64,000 nt of DNA from Pelagibacterium sediminicola. Lineage in GTDB: Bacteria > Pseudomonadota > Alphaproteobacteria > Rhizobiales > Devosiaceae. The stretch is taken from NCBI RefSeq assembly GCF_003390885.1, contig NZ_QMEL01000001.1:124001-188000 (forward strand). Reading direction: 5' to 3'. The notes beneath the pieces were generated by a model. The model did not search any database, was not told where the DNA came from, and saw only the letters and a list, made by a program, of their open reading frames with translations. Each line of letters opens with the position of its first letter. Positions within the stretch are counted from its first letter, which is position 1. The translations under genes and the position numbers were made by a program. Positions 1 through 8,847 of this stretch are shown in pieces.

Positions 1-390
1 CTGGTTGATGTAATAGCTGCGGCATTCGGGGTCGACGTCGCTGTCCCAGGTCATGACCAGAACATCGCGCTGCATGGCGCGCTTGAGGGCCGGGCATAGA
101 CCGTCGGGCGAAACGGACGATACGATCACCGAGTCGTAGCCCTGGTTGACGTAGTTGTTGATAAACTGCACCTGGCTGGAAACGCTCGGCTCGGTCGGAC
201 CATCATAGGTCACGTTCACGCCGATCTCTTCGCCGGCCGCGACCGCGCCCTGGCCGCCGCTGGTGAAAAAGCCCACACCCACGAGCTTGGGAATAAAGGC
301 GATATCCTGGGCAATCGCAGGCACGGACCCTGCCGACAAGGCAACCAGCGCCGTGGACAGCACGGCTATACTTTTCAGAGTTTTTCTCAT
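1..390 (-). CDS. lsrB: AI-2 ABC transporter substrate-binding protein LsrB (partial, C-terminus beyond window)
   Basis: Periplasmic receptor for phospho-free autoinducer-2, delivering it to LsrACD. Only the first 130 codons are present; the gene runs off the left edge. A Sec signal peptide is visible (basic start, hydrophobic core, AIA cleavage site near residue 27). The mature start reads [15 protein letters not shown], then [25 protein letters not shown] and [14 protein letters not shown], close to enterobacterial LsrB as I recall it; the Lys of FIPK and the Asp of TWDSD fall where AI-2 ligands are known. The ATG at 390 overlaps the lsrD stop (ATGA), so the two are translationally coupled. 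A RhaS-type sugar receptor is the alternative, but the complete lsr context argues against it. Confidence 0.93.
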   Translation of the reverse strand, partial: MRKTLKSIAVLSTALVALSAGSVPAIAQDIAFIPKLVGVGFFTSGGQGAVAAGEEIGVNVTYDGPTEPSVSSQVQFINNYVNQGYDSVIVSSVSPDGLCPALKRAMQRDVLVMTWDSDVDPECRSYYINQ

Positions 391-1406
391 TTGATTTTCT
401 CCTCCACAATAGGCCGGGATCTGGCCGCCATGGCCTTGTTTCCCCGGGCAACGAAACCGGCCAGCATTGCACTACCGAGGCGCAATGCGACCACACCCAC
501 CAGCAACCCGCCTGAGAGAGCGCTGGAAACTTGACTGGGCACGCCGGCCATCTGCAGCCCTTGCTGCAGAAAGCCGATAACGAATACAGCGATGACCGTA
601 CCCAGCACCGAACCCTGTCCTCCGTAGATCGAGGCACCACCGAGCACGGCCGCCGTGATCGCTGGCAGCAGGGTCGCCGTTCCAAGATCGACGCGTGCCG
701 ATCCGAAATACGATGAGAGCATCAGCCCGGCGATCGCGGCGCACAGGCCGGTGAGCAAATAGGTGACCGTCTGGATGCGCTCGACCGGCAGGCCCGAATA
801 GCGCGCAGCGTTTTCGGACTGGCCGACGAGATAGACCGAGCGGCCGAACCGTGTGAAATGCAGCAATACGATGAAAATCAGCGCCATGATCACGAACAGG
901 ATCAGCATGGCCGGGATGCCGAAGACCTCAAGATAGCCGAACTCTGTGAAAATGCCGGGAAAATTGCCGATGCCTTCATAACCGCCCGCACCGACAGCGC
1001 CTGACAGAACCGTGGCAGCTCCACCGAAAAGGTAGAGACTCCCGAGGGTTACGACCAAGGGCTGAATCTTTGAGAAGTGAATGATCGCAGCGTTCATCGC
1101 TCCAGCGCATACCCCGGCGGCCAGGGCCGCCAGAATGGACAGGGGCAGCGGCACGCCGAAGAAATTGGCCACGCCGAAAACGATGGCGCACAACCCCACC
1201 AGCGAGGCGAACGATACATCGATCCCCCCGCCGATGATCACCAGCGTGAGCGGGACGGCCACGATCCCGATATGGATGAAATCCGACGTTCCGTAGAGCA
1301 GATTCGAGGGGTTGAGGAACCGTGGGTTGATCAACCCGAACACGACGAACTCGAGTATCAGGATCAGGACAAGTACCGCTTCCCAGCGCAGGACAAGCCG
1401 TTTCAT
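387..1406 (-). CDS. lsrD: AI-2 ABC transporter permease LsrD
   Basis: Inner-membrane permease (339 aa) of the Lsr AI-2 importer, BPD_transp_2 family with about ten membrane segments. Segments such as [44 protein letters not shown] and [17 protein letters not shown] match LsrD of enterobacteria as I recall it, more closely than generic ribose permeases. It overlaps lsrB by 4 bases downstream and the lsrC stop by 4 bases upstream, so lsrA-C-D-B is read as one tightly coupled transcript. The C-terminal tail after the last membrane segment is basic and variable. Substrate assignment rests on the whole cluster. Confidence 0.93.
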   Translation of the reverse strand: MKRLVLRWEAVLVLILILEFVVFGLINPRFLNPSNLLYGTSDFIHIGIVAVPLTLVIIGGGIDVSFASLVGLCAIVFGVANFFGVPLPLSILAALAAGVCAGAMNAAIIHFSKIQPLVVTLGSLYLFGGAATVLSGAVGAGGYEGIGNFPGIFTEFGYLEVFGIPAMLILFVIMALIFIVLLHFTRFGRSVYLVGQSENAARYSGLPVERIQTVTYLLTGLCAAIAGLMLSSYFGSARVDLGTATLLPAITAAVLGGASIYGGQGSVLGTVIAVFVIGFLQQGLQMAGVPSQVSSALSGGLLVGVVALRLGSAMLAGFVARGNKAMAARSRPIVEEKIK

Positions 1407-2452
1407 CGCGTGGCCTCCGAGGAAACGTGCAGACTCTCCGCCGCTTTTTCTTTGCTTGCAGGCTTTGCGTTCTGCCCGCCATGGCCGATTGCATAGCGCT
1501 TGGCACGGATGCGCTTGTCGAGCGCAAGCCGGATGCGGCCATCGAGCATCAGAACGCTCAACAGAATCGCCCCGGCAATGAAATCGTTCCAGAAGGCAGG
1601 AATGCGCAGGAAAACCAGCGCACTATCGATTGCGGTGAGAAAGATCACAGAGATGAACACGCCCACTGCGGAGCCCACACCGCCGAGCAGACTGACGCCG
1701 CCCAGAACGTTGGCCGCAATGGCCTTCAGTTCGATGCCGTTGCCCGCTTGATTTGGGATAAAACCGATCTGCGCGGCAAACACGACTCCCGCGAGCGCCG
1801 CGCAAGCACCGGCCCCCACAAAGGCACTGAACTCGATCCAGCGCGCGGGAATGCCGAGATGCCGCGCCGCTTCCCGATTGTCGCCGACGGCAAAGAAATA
1901 GCCGCCCGACCGCGTCCGCCGCAGGAAGAACCAGAGCCCTGCAAAGACCAGCAGAACGATAATCGTCAGGACCGAGCCGCCCCAGCCCAGATTGCTGGCA
2001 AGAGATTTTATCGATTGCGGCAACGCCTCGATCCATCGGCCACCGGTCAGCGTCAGCATCAGGCCGCGATAAAGGCCCAGCGTTCCCAGCGTGGCAACGA
2101 TAGAAGGAACACCCAGCCCGGCCACCAGCGCGCCGTTGAGAGCACCTGCCGCCGCGCCCACGAGAACACATAAGCCGATAGCGAGCGGCAGGCTGATGCC
2201 TGCGTTGAGCGCAAGCCCGAGAACGGCAGCGGACAGCCCCAGGACCGAGCCACTCGAAACGTCGATATTGCGCGTGATGATGACCAGCATGGTGCCGAAC
2301 GAAATCAACATCAACACCAGACTGTTGGCCATCACGACCGCAATCGTGTTGCCAGAGAGAAAACCCGGAGCAGCGGCCCCGATGATGCCGAATGTCAGAA
2401 TGGTGATCGCAAACAGCGAGGCAACCCGATTGCGGGCGAACAGCTCAAACAT
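1403..2452 (-). CDS. lsrC: AI-2 ABC transporter permease LsrC
   Basis: Second membrane permease (349 aa) of the AI-2 importer, paired with LsrD. It is a BPD_transp_2 protein with NIDVSSGSVLGLSA, the conserved membrane loop of RbsC-type permeases, and a VLGGVSLLGGVGS turn near the C-terminus. I chose the ATG at 2452 (MFELFARNR), which overlaps the lsrA stop by 8 bases, over an in-frame start 14 codons upstream inside lsrA. The tail past the last hydrophobic segment (about 30 residues, Lys/Ala/Glu rich) is longer than usual for the family and may be variable. Confidence 0.9.
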   Translation of the reverse strand: MFELFARNRVASLFAITILTFGIIGAAAPGFLSGNTIAVVMANSLVLMLISFGTMLVIITRNIDVSSGSVLGLSAAVLGLALNAGISLPLAIGLCVLVGAAAGALNGALVAGLGVPSIVATLGTLGLYRGLMLTLTGGRWIEALPQSIKSLASNLGWGGSVLTIIVLLVFAGLWFFLRRTRSGGYFFAVGDNREAARHLGIPARWIEFSAFVGAGACAALAGVVFAAQIGFIPNQAGNGIELKAIAANVLGGVSLLGGVGSAVGVFISVIFLTAIDSALVFLRIPAFWNDFIAGAILLSVLMLDGRIRLALDKRIRAKRYAIGHGGQNAKPASKEKAAESLHVSSEATR

Positions 2453-3938
2453 GGGCGTGCTCCCGCGCTCCGAACGCCAGTTTGCCGATGGCATCGACCG
2501 AAGAACCCGCTGGCAGGGTGCCTTCCAGTTCTCCGAACGCCATCACCAGGATGCGGTCCGAGAGGTGGACGATCTCGTCGAAATCCGAGGAGATCAGAAG
2601 AATGGCGACACCCTCAGCGGCAAGGGTGCGAACAAGCGCGTAAATATCGTTGCGGGCGGCGACATCGACGCCGCGCGTGGGTTCATCGAGTATCAACACC
2701 TTGGGTTTGGCCGCCAGACACTTGGCCAGCAGCACCTTTTGCTGATTGCCGCCCGACAGTCGGCGTGCCGGTTGCTCTGCGCTTTCGCACTTGATGTCCA
2801 TGGCGTCCCGGAACCGCGAGAAAGCTTCGCGCTCACGTTTCGGGCTCAGCATGAACGGCAGTTTATGCATCAGATAGGATGACGCGTTCCAATAGAGCGG
2901 CGCATCGAGGAATAGCCCGTATTGCTGGCGGTCCTCGGGAAGATAGACAAGCCCGGCATCAACGCATCGGGCGGGCGCGCGCTTGTCGAGCACCTTGCCG
3001 TCGAGCGAGATTGAACCGCCATGCGCACGACGCAGACCGAACACGGTTTCGGCCAATTCGGTTCGACCTGCCCCGACGACACCGGCCAGCCCTGCGATCT
3101 CCCCACCGCTCAACGACAAGGACACCGAGCGAAAGCCTTCGCCCGACAGGTTGTCGATCACGAGGCGCGCTTCGCCCTTGGCAGCGTTGACCGCTGTGCT
3201 GGCTGCAGGCGATGCACCCGTACCGGCCCGTGTCATCGCGGTCACGATCTGATCGTCCCCGTAGTCACCGAGCGCACCGGAAAGCACGATGGCTCCATCG
3301 CGCAGCACCGAAATATCGTGGCAGATTTCGCGGATTTCGCGCAGCTTGTGCGAAATGAAGAATATCCCGACACCTTTGGCCGCCAACGCCCGCATGCGGG
3401 CAAAAAGCGCCTCGACCTCATGAGGGGTGAGGGCAGATGTCGGCTCGTCGAGGATGAGAACCCTGGCTTGGCGAACAAGCCCTCGCAAAATCTCCACAAT
3501 CTGGCGGTCGGCGATTTCCAGCGTTGCCGCCTGCGCGTCCAGATCCAGCGATACCGAGAGCTGCTTTATCAACTCGATAACCCGCGAACGCAGTTGCGAT
3601 GGCGATTTTGCCAGCCCCATGCAGATGTTTTCGAGAACGGTCTGGTTGCCGAAAATATGCGCCTCCTGGGGTACAAGATAGAGTCCCAGCCTTTGCGCTT
3701 TGGCGGCTGACGGGCGCTCGAGGCGCTCGCCGCCGATCACGACCGTACCATCGTTTGGGCTGACCAGACCTGCGATCACTTTCATGAGGGTCGACTTGCC
3801 CGCGCCATTGCCGCCCAGCAGTGCGTGGATCTGGCCCGCGCGAAGGCAGATCGAAACGCCCTTGAGCACGGAAACCGGGCCGTATCGCTTCCAGACATCC
3901 CTGACCTGGATCAGCGTATGTGCGTCATCGCTGGCCAT
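2445..3938 (-). CDS. lsrA: AI-2 ABC transporter ATP-binding protein LsrA
   Basis: Cytoplasmic ATPase (497 aa) with two fused ABC domains, powering AI-2 import through LsrCD. The first domain has Walker A GGNGAGKST at about residues 42-50 and Walker B LILDEPTSAL. The second has the degenerate GVVGAGRTE P-loop usual in sugar-type duplicated ATPases, the signature LSGGNQQKV and LILDEPTRGVD. Start chosen at ATG 3938 (MASDD), preceded by GGAGGG; a start 12 codons further up at 3974 lacks a Shine-Dalgarno and would fall inside the candidate operator. It is the first gene of lsrACDB, transcribed away from lsrR. Confidence 0.92.
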   Translation of the reverse strand: MASDDAHTLIQVRDVWKRYGPVSVLKGVSICLRAGQIHALLGGNGAGKSTLMKVIAGLVSPNDGTVVIGGERLERPSAAKAQRLGLYLVPQEAHIFGNQTVLENICMGLAKSPSQLRSRVIELIKQLSVSLDLDAQAATLEIADRQIVEILRGLVRQARVLILDEPTSALTPHEVEALFARMRALAAKGVGIFFISHKLREIREICHDISVLRDGAIVLSGALGDYGDDQIVTAMTRAGTGASPAASTAVNAAKGEARLVIDNLSGEGFRSVSLSLSGGEIAGLAGVVGAGRTELAETVFGLRRAHGGSISLDGKVLDKRAPARCVDAGLVYLPEDRQQYGLFLDAPLYWNASSYLMHKLPFMLSPKREREAFSRFRDAMDIKCESAEQPARRLSGGNQQKVLLAKCLAAKPKVLILDEPTRGVDVAARNDIYALVRTLAAEGVAILLISSDFDEIVHLSDRILVMAFGELEGTLPAGSSVDAIGKLAFGAREHAHV

Positions 3939-3968
3939 AAAACTGGGCCCTCCACCTGGCGACGATCC

Positions 3969-4004
3969 GAACATATCATTTGAAACGCGTCAATACATTT
4001 GTTC
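3969..4004. promoter_or_regulatory. Candidate LsrR operator 1 (lsrA side)
   Basis: Inverted repeat with arms GAACA (3969-3973) and TGTTC (4000-4004), about 30 bp upstream of the lsrA start. Its right half, CAATACATTTGTTCA at 3991-4005, resembles the right half of the second repeat next to lsrR (CAATATCATTGTGTTCA). SorC-family regulators bind long, spaced palindromes, and the position suits repression of lsrACDB. Function is inferred. Confidence 0.55.
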
Positions 4005-4090
4005 ATCAATGTTGCAGCCGGCCAGCAGGAAGAGCCCGATCAGGTGCCAAAAACGCGAGAATATGCTGAAATTTTCAATCCGCCCACAGC

Positions 4091-4130
4091 TTGACGTGAA
4101 CAATTGCTTCATACAATATCATTGTGTTCA
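4091..4130. promoter_or_regulatory. Candidate lsrR promoter with LsrR operator 2
   Basis: Inverted repeat TGAACA (4097-4102) / TGTTCA (4125-4130), ending 14 bases before the lsrR start. A possible -35 TTGACG (4091-4096) and a -10-like CAATAT (4114-4119, spacer 17) lie on or inside it, so a bound repressor would block the polymerase. The similarity to the lsrA-side repeat supports one regulator controlling both directions, as known for LsrR in enterobacteria. Promoter hexamers are weak matches. Confidence 0.5.
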
Positions 4131-4144
4131 ACGGGGGTGCAGAC

Positions 4145-5092
4145 GTGACGGACGACAACGGACTGGCTGAAAGCGAGAGCGAGATTCTCGCGCGAGTTGC
4201 CTGGTATTATTACCACGACGGCCTGACGCAGAACGAGATCGGCAACCGGCTCAATCTCAATCGCATCAAGGTATCCCGGCTCCTCGAAATGGGCCGCCGC
4301 ACGGGGGTGATCGATGTCAAGATCAACTCCCGCTATCAGCGCTGCATGGAACTCGAAGACGTGTTGCGTCGCCGTTACGGGCTGGCGGAAGCCTATGTGA
4401 TCCCGGCCCTTGCCGGCGAACAGGAAAGCGTCCGGCTCGGCCAAGCGGCTGCCCAGTTCCTCATGCAAAGACTGCGCCCCGGCGATCTGCTCGCCGCAGG
4501 GTGGGGCGCTACCGTGAGCAGCACGATTCAAAAACTCGGGCACGTCGCCAACGAACGCGGGATAGGGCTGGTGAGCATGACCGGAGGCGTGGGTACGTAT
4601 GTCGATGGAATGCGAGCGGCCAACTGGGGTGCCAACGTGCATCTGGTTCCCGCACCATTGGTGGTCGGGGACCCCGATGTCGCCCGGGCGCTGAGCACCG
4701 AACCCGCTATCCGGAACCTGCTGGATATGGCACTGGATGCAACCTATCAGCTCGTCGGGATAGGAGAACTTACCCAATCATCGACCGTCGTGCGGTCGGG
4801 TTATGTTTCGCCGGACGAAGTCGAGCCGCTGCGCCGCAAGGGCGCGGTCGGCGATATTTTATGCCGCTTTTACGACCGCGAGGGCCGGGTTCTCGATCTG
4901 CCATTCCACGAGCGCGTCATCGGGGTACGTCTCGAAGCGCTGGCGCAATCCTCCAAAGTTGTGGCTGTCGCGGGCGGAGCCGGGAAACTTGGCGGAATCC
5001 GGGCAGCATTGCTGGGCAAGTTCGCCTCGATACTGGTCACCGACGAAACGACCGCCGAGGCACTGGTCACCGAAAAGGAAGAGAAGCGATGA
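4145..5092 (+). CDS. lsrR: SorC/DeoR-type transcriptional repressor LsrR
   Basis: Repressor (315 aa) of the lsr genes, expected to release DNA on binding phospho-AI-2. The N-terminal helix-turn-helix (about residues 18-47, RVAWYYYHDGLTQNEIGNRLNLNRIKVSRLLE in pieces) and the SorC sugar-binding domain (SMTGGVGTYVDGM, VPAPLV, RSGYVSPDE, RKGAVGDIL) match LsrR as I recall it. The GTG at 4145 has GGGGG 7 bases upstream; an in-frame GTG at 4124 would lie within the operator repeat and lacks a good ribosome site. The stop overlaps the lsrK start (ATGA), so regulator and kinase are coupled. Confidence 0.92.
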   Translation: MTDDNGLAESESEILARVAWYYYHDGLTQNEIGNRLNLNRIKVSRLLEMGRRTGVIDVKINSRYQRCMELEDVLRRRYGLAEAYVIPALAGEQESVRLGQAAAQFLMQRLRPGDLLAAGWGATVSSTIQKLGHVANERGIGLVSMTGGVGTYVDGMRAANWGANVHLVPAPLVVGDPDVARALSTEPAIRNLLDMALDATYQLVGIGELTQSSTVVRSGYVSPDEVEPLRRKGAVGDILCRFYDREGRVLDLPFHERVIGVRLEALAQSSKVVAVAGGAGKLGGIRAALLGKFASILVTDETTAEALVTEKEEKR

Positions 5093-6651
5093 GCCGATAC
5101 TATCTGGCAATCGATGCAGGCACCGGAAGCGGCCGTGCCGTGATATTCGATGATACCGGGGCACAACGCGGGGCCAGCCAGGCTGAATGGTGGCACAAAC
5201 CGGACCCCCGTTTTGAAGGCTCGATGGACTTCGATCTCGAGCGCAACTGGCTGCTGCTTGGTCAATGCATCAACCGGGCGATCGCCGAAGCGGGGCTTTC
5301 GGGTGATGATATCGCTGCGGTCAGCGCCACCAGCATGCGCGAGGCCATCGTTGCGTACGACGCATCGGGAGCAGCCATTTGGGCCTGCGCCAATGTTGAT
5401 AGCCGCGCGGTCTCGCAGGTCCGCAGGCTGCAGCGCGAACGGCCTGAATTCGAGAAGGCGCTTTACGACAAAAGTGGCCAGACGTTTGCGCTGGGCGCAT
5501 TGCCGCGCCTGCTCTGGCTGAGCGAGAACCTGCCCGAGATCTATGGCCAGATCGACAAGATATCGATGATCTCGGACTGGGTTCTGGCCCAGCTTTCCGG
5601 AGTTATCGCCAGCGACCCCTCCAATGGCGGCACCACCGGCCTGCTCTCTCTGGCCACCCGAGACTGGACGGTCGGGCAACTCGAAAAGGTCGGCCTGAGT
5701 TCGTCCATCCTCCCCCATATCGTCGAGCCGGGCTCGGTCATCGGCACTGTGACTGCCACGGCGGCCAGGCATACGGGCCTAGCTGCCGGAACGCCTGTTG
5801 TCATGGGCGGGGGGGACTGCCAGACCGGAACCGCGGGCCTGGGGCTGGTCAACAAGGGACAATGCGCTGTTCTGGGCGGCACGTTCTGGCAACAGATCGT
5901 CAATGTGGGCACCGATCTGGTCGATCCGCAAATGAATCTGCGGTTCAATCCCCATGTGATACCAGGACAGAATCAGGCAGAGGCCATCAGCTTTTTCGTC
6001 GGTGCCGCGATGCGCTGGTTCCGCGATGCGTTTGGTCAGGAGGAAATGGCGCGCGCACGCGCGTCGGGCGCAGATGCCTATACTCTGCTCGAAGAACAAT
6101 CCCTGTCCATTCCGCCCGGCGCATACGGGATCATCCCCATTCTTTCCGATGTCATGCGCTATGGCCGGTGGTACCATGCCGCGCCATCTCTGCTGAACTT
6201 GTCTATCGACCCTGAAAGAGCCGGCAAGGCCGCCATTTTCCGGGCGCTGCAGGAAAATGCGGCAATTGTGGCCGCACGCAATCTCAATGCGATTTTCGCC
6301 CTCAGTGCCGAAATTCCTGAACGCATCGTGTTTGCTGCCGGCGCTGCGAAATCGCCTCATTGGGCGCAGCTTCTGTCCACCGTGACAGGGCTTCCCGTCG
6401 TTACCCCGCAGGTCAAGGAAGCTACCGCGCTTGGATGCGCTGCCGCCGCCGCCATCGGTGCCGGTGCCTTCAGGGACCATGAGGAAGCAGCGGATCGCTG
6501 GGTCAAATGGGACAGGACATTCGAGCCGGAGGCGGACCTTAAACCTTTATACGACGAAGCGGGGGAGCGGTGGGCCAGAGCCTATCGCGCGCAGCGCGAA
6601 TTGGTCGACGAGAACATCACGACTTCCATGTGGAAGGCCCCAGGTCTTTAA
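5089..6651 (+). CDS. lsrK: Autoinducer-2 kinase LsrK
   Basis: FGGY-family kinase (520 aa; enterobacterial LsrK is about 530) that phosphorylates imported AI-2, trapping it and creating the LsrR inducer. The N-terminal phosphate loop DAGTGSGRAVIFD, the stretch VSATSMREAIVAYD, WACANVDSRA, MISDWVLAQLSG, DPSNGGTTGLL, VLGGTFWQQIVNV, NPHVIPGQNQAE and the very C-terminus TTSMWKAPGL all track LsrK, so this is a strong call over xylulokinase or glycerol kinase. The ATG at 5089 overlaps the lsrR stop. The open frame extends further upstream inside lsrR but that part is an out-of-frame shadow. Confidence 0.96.
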   Translation: MSRYYLAIDAGTGSGRAVIFDDTGAQRGASQAEWWHKPDPRFEGSMDFDLERNWLLLGQCINRAIAEAGLSGDDIAAVSATSMREAIVAYDASGAAIWACANVDSRAVSQVRRLQRERPEFEKALYDKSGQTFALGALPRLLWLSENLPEIYGQIDKISMISDWVLAQLSGVIASDPSNGGTTGLLSLATRDWTVGQLEKVGLSSSILPHIVEPGSVIGTVTATAARHTGLAAGTPVVMGGGDCQTGTAGLGLVNKGQCAVLGGTFWQQIVNVGTDLVDPQMNLRFNPHVIPGQNQAEAISFFVGAAMRWFRDAFGQEEMARARASGADAYTLLEEQSLSIPPGAYGIIPILSDVMRYGRWYHAAPSLLNLSIDPERAGKAAIFRALQENAAIVAARNLNAIFALSAEIPERIVFAAGAAKSPHWAQLLSTVTGLPVVTPQVKEATALGCAAAAAIGAGAFRDHEEAADRWVKWDRTFEPEADLKPLYDEAGERWARAYRAQRELVDENITTSMWKAPGL

Positions 6652-6729
6652 GAATTCCAATTCCGTTCTTCAGGATACGACACAAAGCCCAGGGCTTGGG
6701 TTCTGGCGCAATCAAGAAAGGTAATCAAA

Positions 6730-7041
6730 ATGCTTATCCAGATGGTTTCGATCACGGTCAAACCGGGTCATGTGGAGGAGTTTCTGGACGCTTTCCGCAT
6801 TAACTACGAGGGAACGCGACGTGAACCCGGCAATCTGCGGTTCGATGTCCTGCGTGATCCCGAGGACGAGCATCGGTTCGTTGTCTATGAGGTCTTTGAG
6901 GGCGCAGAGGCATTGGAGGCGCATCGGTCAACGCCGCATTACTCTGAGTGTGTGCGTCGGATTGATCCGATCATCGATGGCCCCAGAACCAAACAGTATT
7001 TCAATCCAGTCATGGCCGAGTTTATGCCAGGCGAGGCATAG
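6730..7041 (+). CDS. lsrG: (4S)-4-hydroxy-5-phosphonooxypentane-2,3-dione isomerase LsrG
   Basis: Small cytoplasmic ABM-fold protein (103 aa) acting on phospho-AI-2 after LsrK, thereby clearing the LsrR inducer. Segments GNLRFDVLRDPED, FVVYEVFEGAEALEAH, TPHYSECV and GPRTKQYFNPVM match LsrG as recalled. It lies 78 bp after lsrK on the same strand, behind AAAGG, so it probably belongs to the lsrRK transcript rather than to the transporter operon as in E. coli. A small hairpin (AGCCCAGGGCTTGGGTT, near 6688-6704) separates it from lsrK. Confidence 0.93.
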   Translation: MLIQMVSITVKPGHVEEFLDAFRINYEGTRREPGNLRFDVLRDPEDEHRFVVYEVFEGAEALEAHRSTPHYSECVRRIDPIIDGPRTKQYFNPVMAEFMPGEA

Positions 7042-7169
7042 GACATCTGTGATCTGTCCCGCAACCAAGCTCGGAGACGTTGTGGCATCGTCTCCGCTCG
7101 CCCCGATTCGATAACCGGCGATCGCGCTCCCGAGCCCAATAAATAGTACCCACTTCTTGTGGAAACACT

Positions 7170-7904
7170 CTACCGGTAGATGAGCGCGAGCCCGGGAATT
7201 CTTTCGATCAGTTCGGGGTCCTGATTGAAAATGTATTCAAGGTTGCCGCGCGCGGTGCGCGCGTGCTCGCGGGCGATGAACTCGGCCCGCGCGCCCTCGC
7301 GGGCGGCGATCGCGTTGAGGATGGCGCGGTGCTGGTCCTGCGCCGAGCGCAGGGAGCGCTTGAAGGCGGCGATATCGAGTTCGTTGGGCAGGAACGCAGA
7401 GGGCGAGGCAAAGGGTAGCGCGGCGGACCGCTCGACCTCGCGCCGCACGACCTCGCTGCCCGAAAGCCCGGCCAGTTCGGAATGGAACCGGGCGTTGAGA
7501 TCGGCATAGGTATCGAAATCGACATCATCAACGCCGACCCCGAAACAGGTGTCGAGCTGGGCAACGATCTCGCGCATGCGCTTGAGGCCCTCGGGCGAGG
7601 CGCCCCTCTCGGCGGCAAGCCGGGCGGCGGTGCCTTCGAGTACACCGCGCAACTCGATGGAATCGATCACATCGGCATAGCCGAAGCGCCGGACGACGAA
7701 CCCGCCACTGGGCAGCCGGTCGAGCAGGCCCTCCTCGGCGAGCCGCGAGAGCGCCTCGCGCACCGGGGTGCGGGAAATCTGAAGCGATTCGGCCAGCGAC
7801 ACCTCGAACAGACGCATCCCGCCAGGCAACTCGCCATTGATGATCTTCTCGCGCAGCTCGATGACGGCCCGCCGTCCATGGGTTGCGACTTCGCTGCTTT
7901 TCAT
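7170..7904 (-). CDS. GntR-family transcriptional regulator, FadR/VanR (FCD) subfamily
   Basis: DNA-binding regulator of 244 aa. The N-terminal winged helix (about residues 8-72) contains GGMRLFEVSLAESLQISRTPVREALSRLAEEGLL, typical of GntR proteins; the C-terminal part is an all-helical FCD ligand domain with D/N..H metal-type residues (NARFHSEL, QHRAIL, H in AREHARTA). The ATG at 7904 follows GGGGAAG; a second ATG 11 codons upstream is possible. It is the last gene of the leftward group with the dehydrogenase, PurU and dioxygenase, so it is the likely local regulator of the C1/aromatic cluster. Its ligand cannot be read from the sequence. Confidence 0.85.
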   Translation of the reverse strand: MKSSEVATHGRRAVIELREKIINGELPGGMRLFEVSLAESLQISRTPVREALSRLAEEGLLDRLPSGGFVVRRFGYADVIDSIELRGVLEGTAARLAAERGASPEGLKRMREIVAQLDTCFGVGVDDVDFDTYADLNARFHSELAGLSGSEVVRREVERSAALPFASPSAFLPNELDIAAFKRSLRSAQDQHRAILNAIAAREGARAEFIAREHARTARGNLEYIFNQDPELIERIPGLALIYR

Positions 7905-7969
7905 TGTCTTCCCCGGTTTTTCCCCACAAGGTTTCATAGCACCGGCCTGGGGTGCAAGGCGAGACGCGG

Positions 7970-8836
7970 TCAGGGCTTGTCCACGGCAAGCCGGCCCTCG
8001 AGGGCATTTGCGGCGGTGGTTTCGAGGCCGTCGCCCTCCAGAACCGGCCCCGATTTCCCCATCAACGCCTGCACCCGCGCGATCTCGCGCGCCAGCCCGC
8101 CATTGAGGCCCAGGGCATCGAGCGTTGCCGCGCTCTCTTCCATTTCCGCCGCCCGCCTCTTGCCGTGGCGCGTCGTGCGCTCGAACTGGTAGGCGGCAAA
8201 ATCGGGCCAGCCCAGGCCGGGATAGGAGCTCGAGAGCGAGGCGAGGATCTCGTCGAAACACCCCGAGGCTCTCGCGGCTAGGAGGGCCTCGACGGTGATC
8301 GCCTCGAGCCCCTTGACGAACAGCGAGCGCACCATCTTGATGGCGGTCGCAGCGCCGGCCGCCTCCCCTGCGATGGACGCGGAAAAGCCCAGATCGAGCA
8401 GATGCGGCAGCATGGCCGCTGCCGGCGCGCCGGCGATCAGTACCGGGGTGGCGTGCTTTTTCGGGTGCACGGGGGCCATCACGGCCATGTCGAGATAATG
8501 GCCGCCCGCCGCTTCGATCCGTTGCGCGGTCTCGCGCTTGCGCCCGGGCGAGACCGAATTGATGTCGATCAGCGTCTGGCCCCGCCGCAGACGGGCAAGG
8601 AGTGGCTCGACGGCGAGAAGGCTCTGGTCGGCGGTGACCGCGCTTATGATCCAGTCCATATCGGCGAGCCCTGAAAGCGAAACGGGGGTGGCGCCGCGCT
8701 CTTCCATCGCCGCCCGCATCGCCCCCTCATCGGCATCGAGCAGAATGTCATGGGCGCACACCGAAAGGCCGGGCCGGGCCAGCCCTTCGTGAAAGGCGCG
8801 CGCCGCCTCGCCATATCCCAGAAATCCGATACGCAC
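7970..8836 (-). CDS. NAD(P)-binding dehydrogenase, 6-phosphogluconate/3-hydroxyisobutyrate dehydrogenase-like with DUF1932
   Basis: Protein of 288 aa with an N-terminal Rossmann fold (GFLGYGEAARAF at residues 4-15) and the beta-hydroxyacid dehydrogenase pattern: ISAVTADQ, DINSVSPGRK in the substrate loop, and IKMVRSLFVKGLEA, which supplies the catalytic Lys. The C-terminal helical part is the DUF1932 type. Such enzymes oxidise a hydroxy-acid or similar alcohol with NAD(P). In this cluster it could oxidise a ring-cleavage product or side chain; that is inference. It reads in the same direction as the GntR gene (66 bp before it) and is separated from purU by a repeat-filled gap. Confidence 0.82.
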   Translation of the reverse strand: MRIGFLGYGEAARAFHEGLARPGLSVCAHDILLDADEGAMRAAMEERGATPVSLSGLADMDWIISAVTADQSLLAVEPLLARLRRGQTLIDINSVSPGRKRETAQRIEAAGGHYLDMAVMAPVHPKKHATPVLIAGAPAAAMLPHLLDLGFSASIAGEAAGAATAIKMVRSLFVKGLEAITVEALLAARASGCFDEILASLSSSYPGLGWPDFAAYQFERTTRHGKRRAAEMEESAATLDALGLNGGLAREIARVQALMGKSGPVLEGDGLETTAANALEGRLAVDKP

Positions 8837-8847
8837 CTTTATCCGTC

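Noticed and set aside
4501-5088. In-frame upstream extension of lsrK across lsrR
   Set aside because: The extension is an out-of-frame reading of lsrR; LsrK similarity begins exactly at the ATG overlapping the lsrR stop.
7073-7095. Hairpin GGAGACG..CGTCTCC after lsrG as a terminator
   Set aside because: Only seven base pairs, a nine-base loop and no T-run on either strand.
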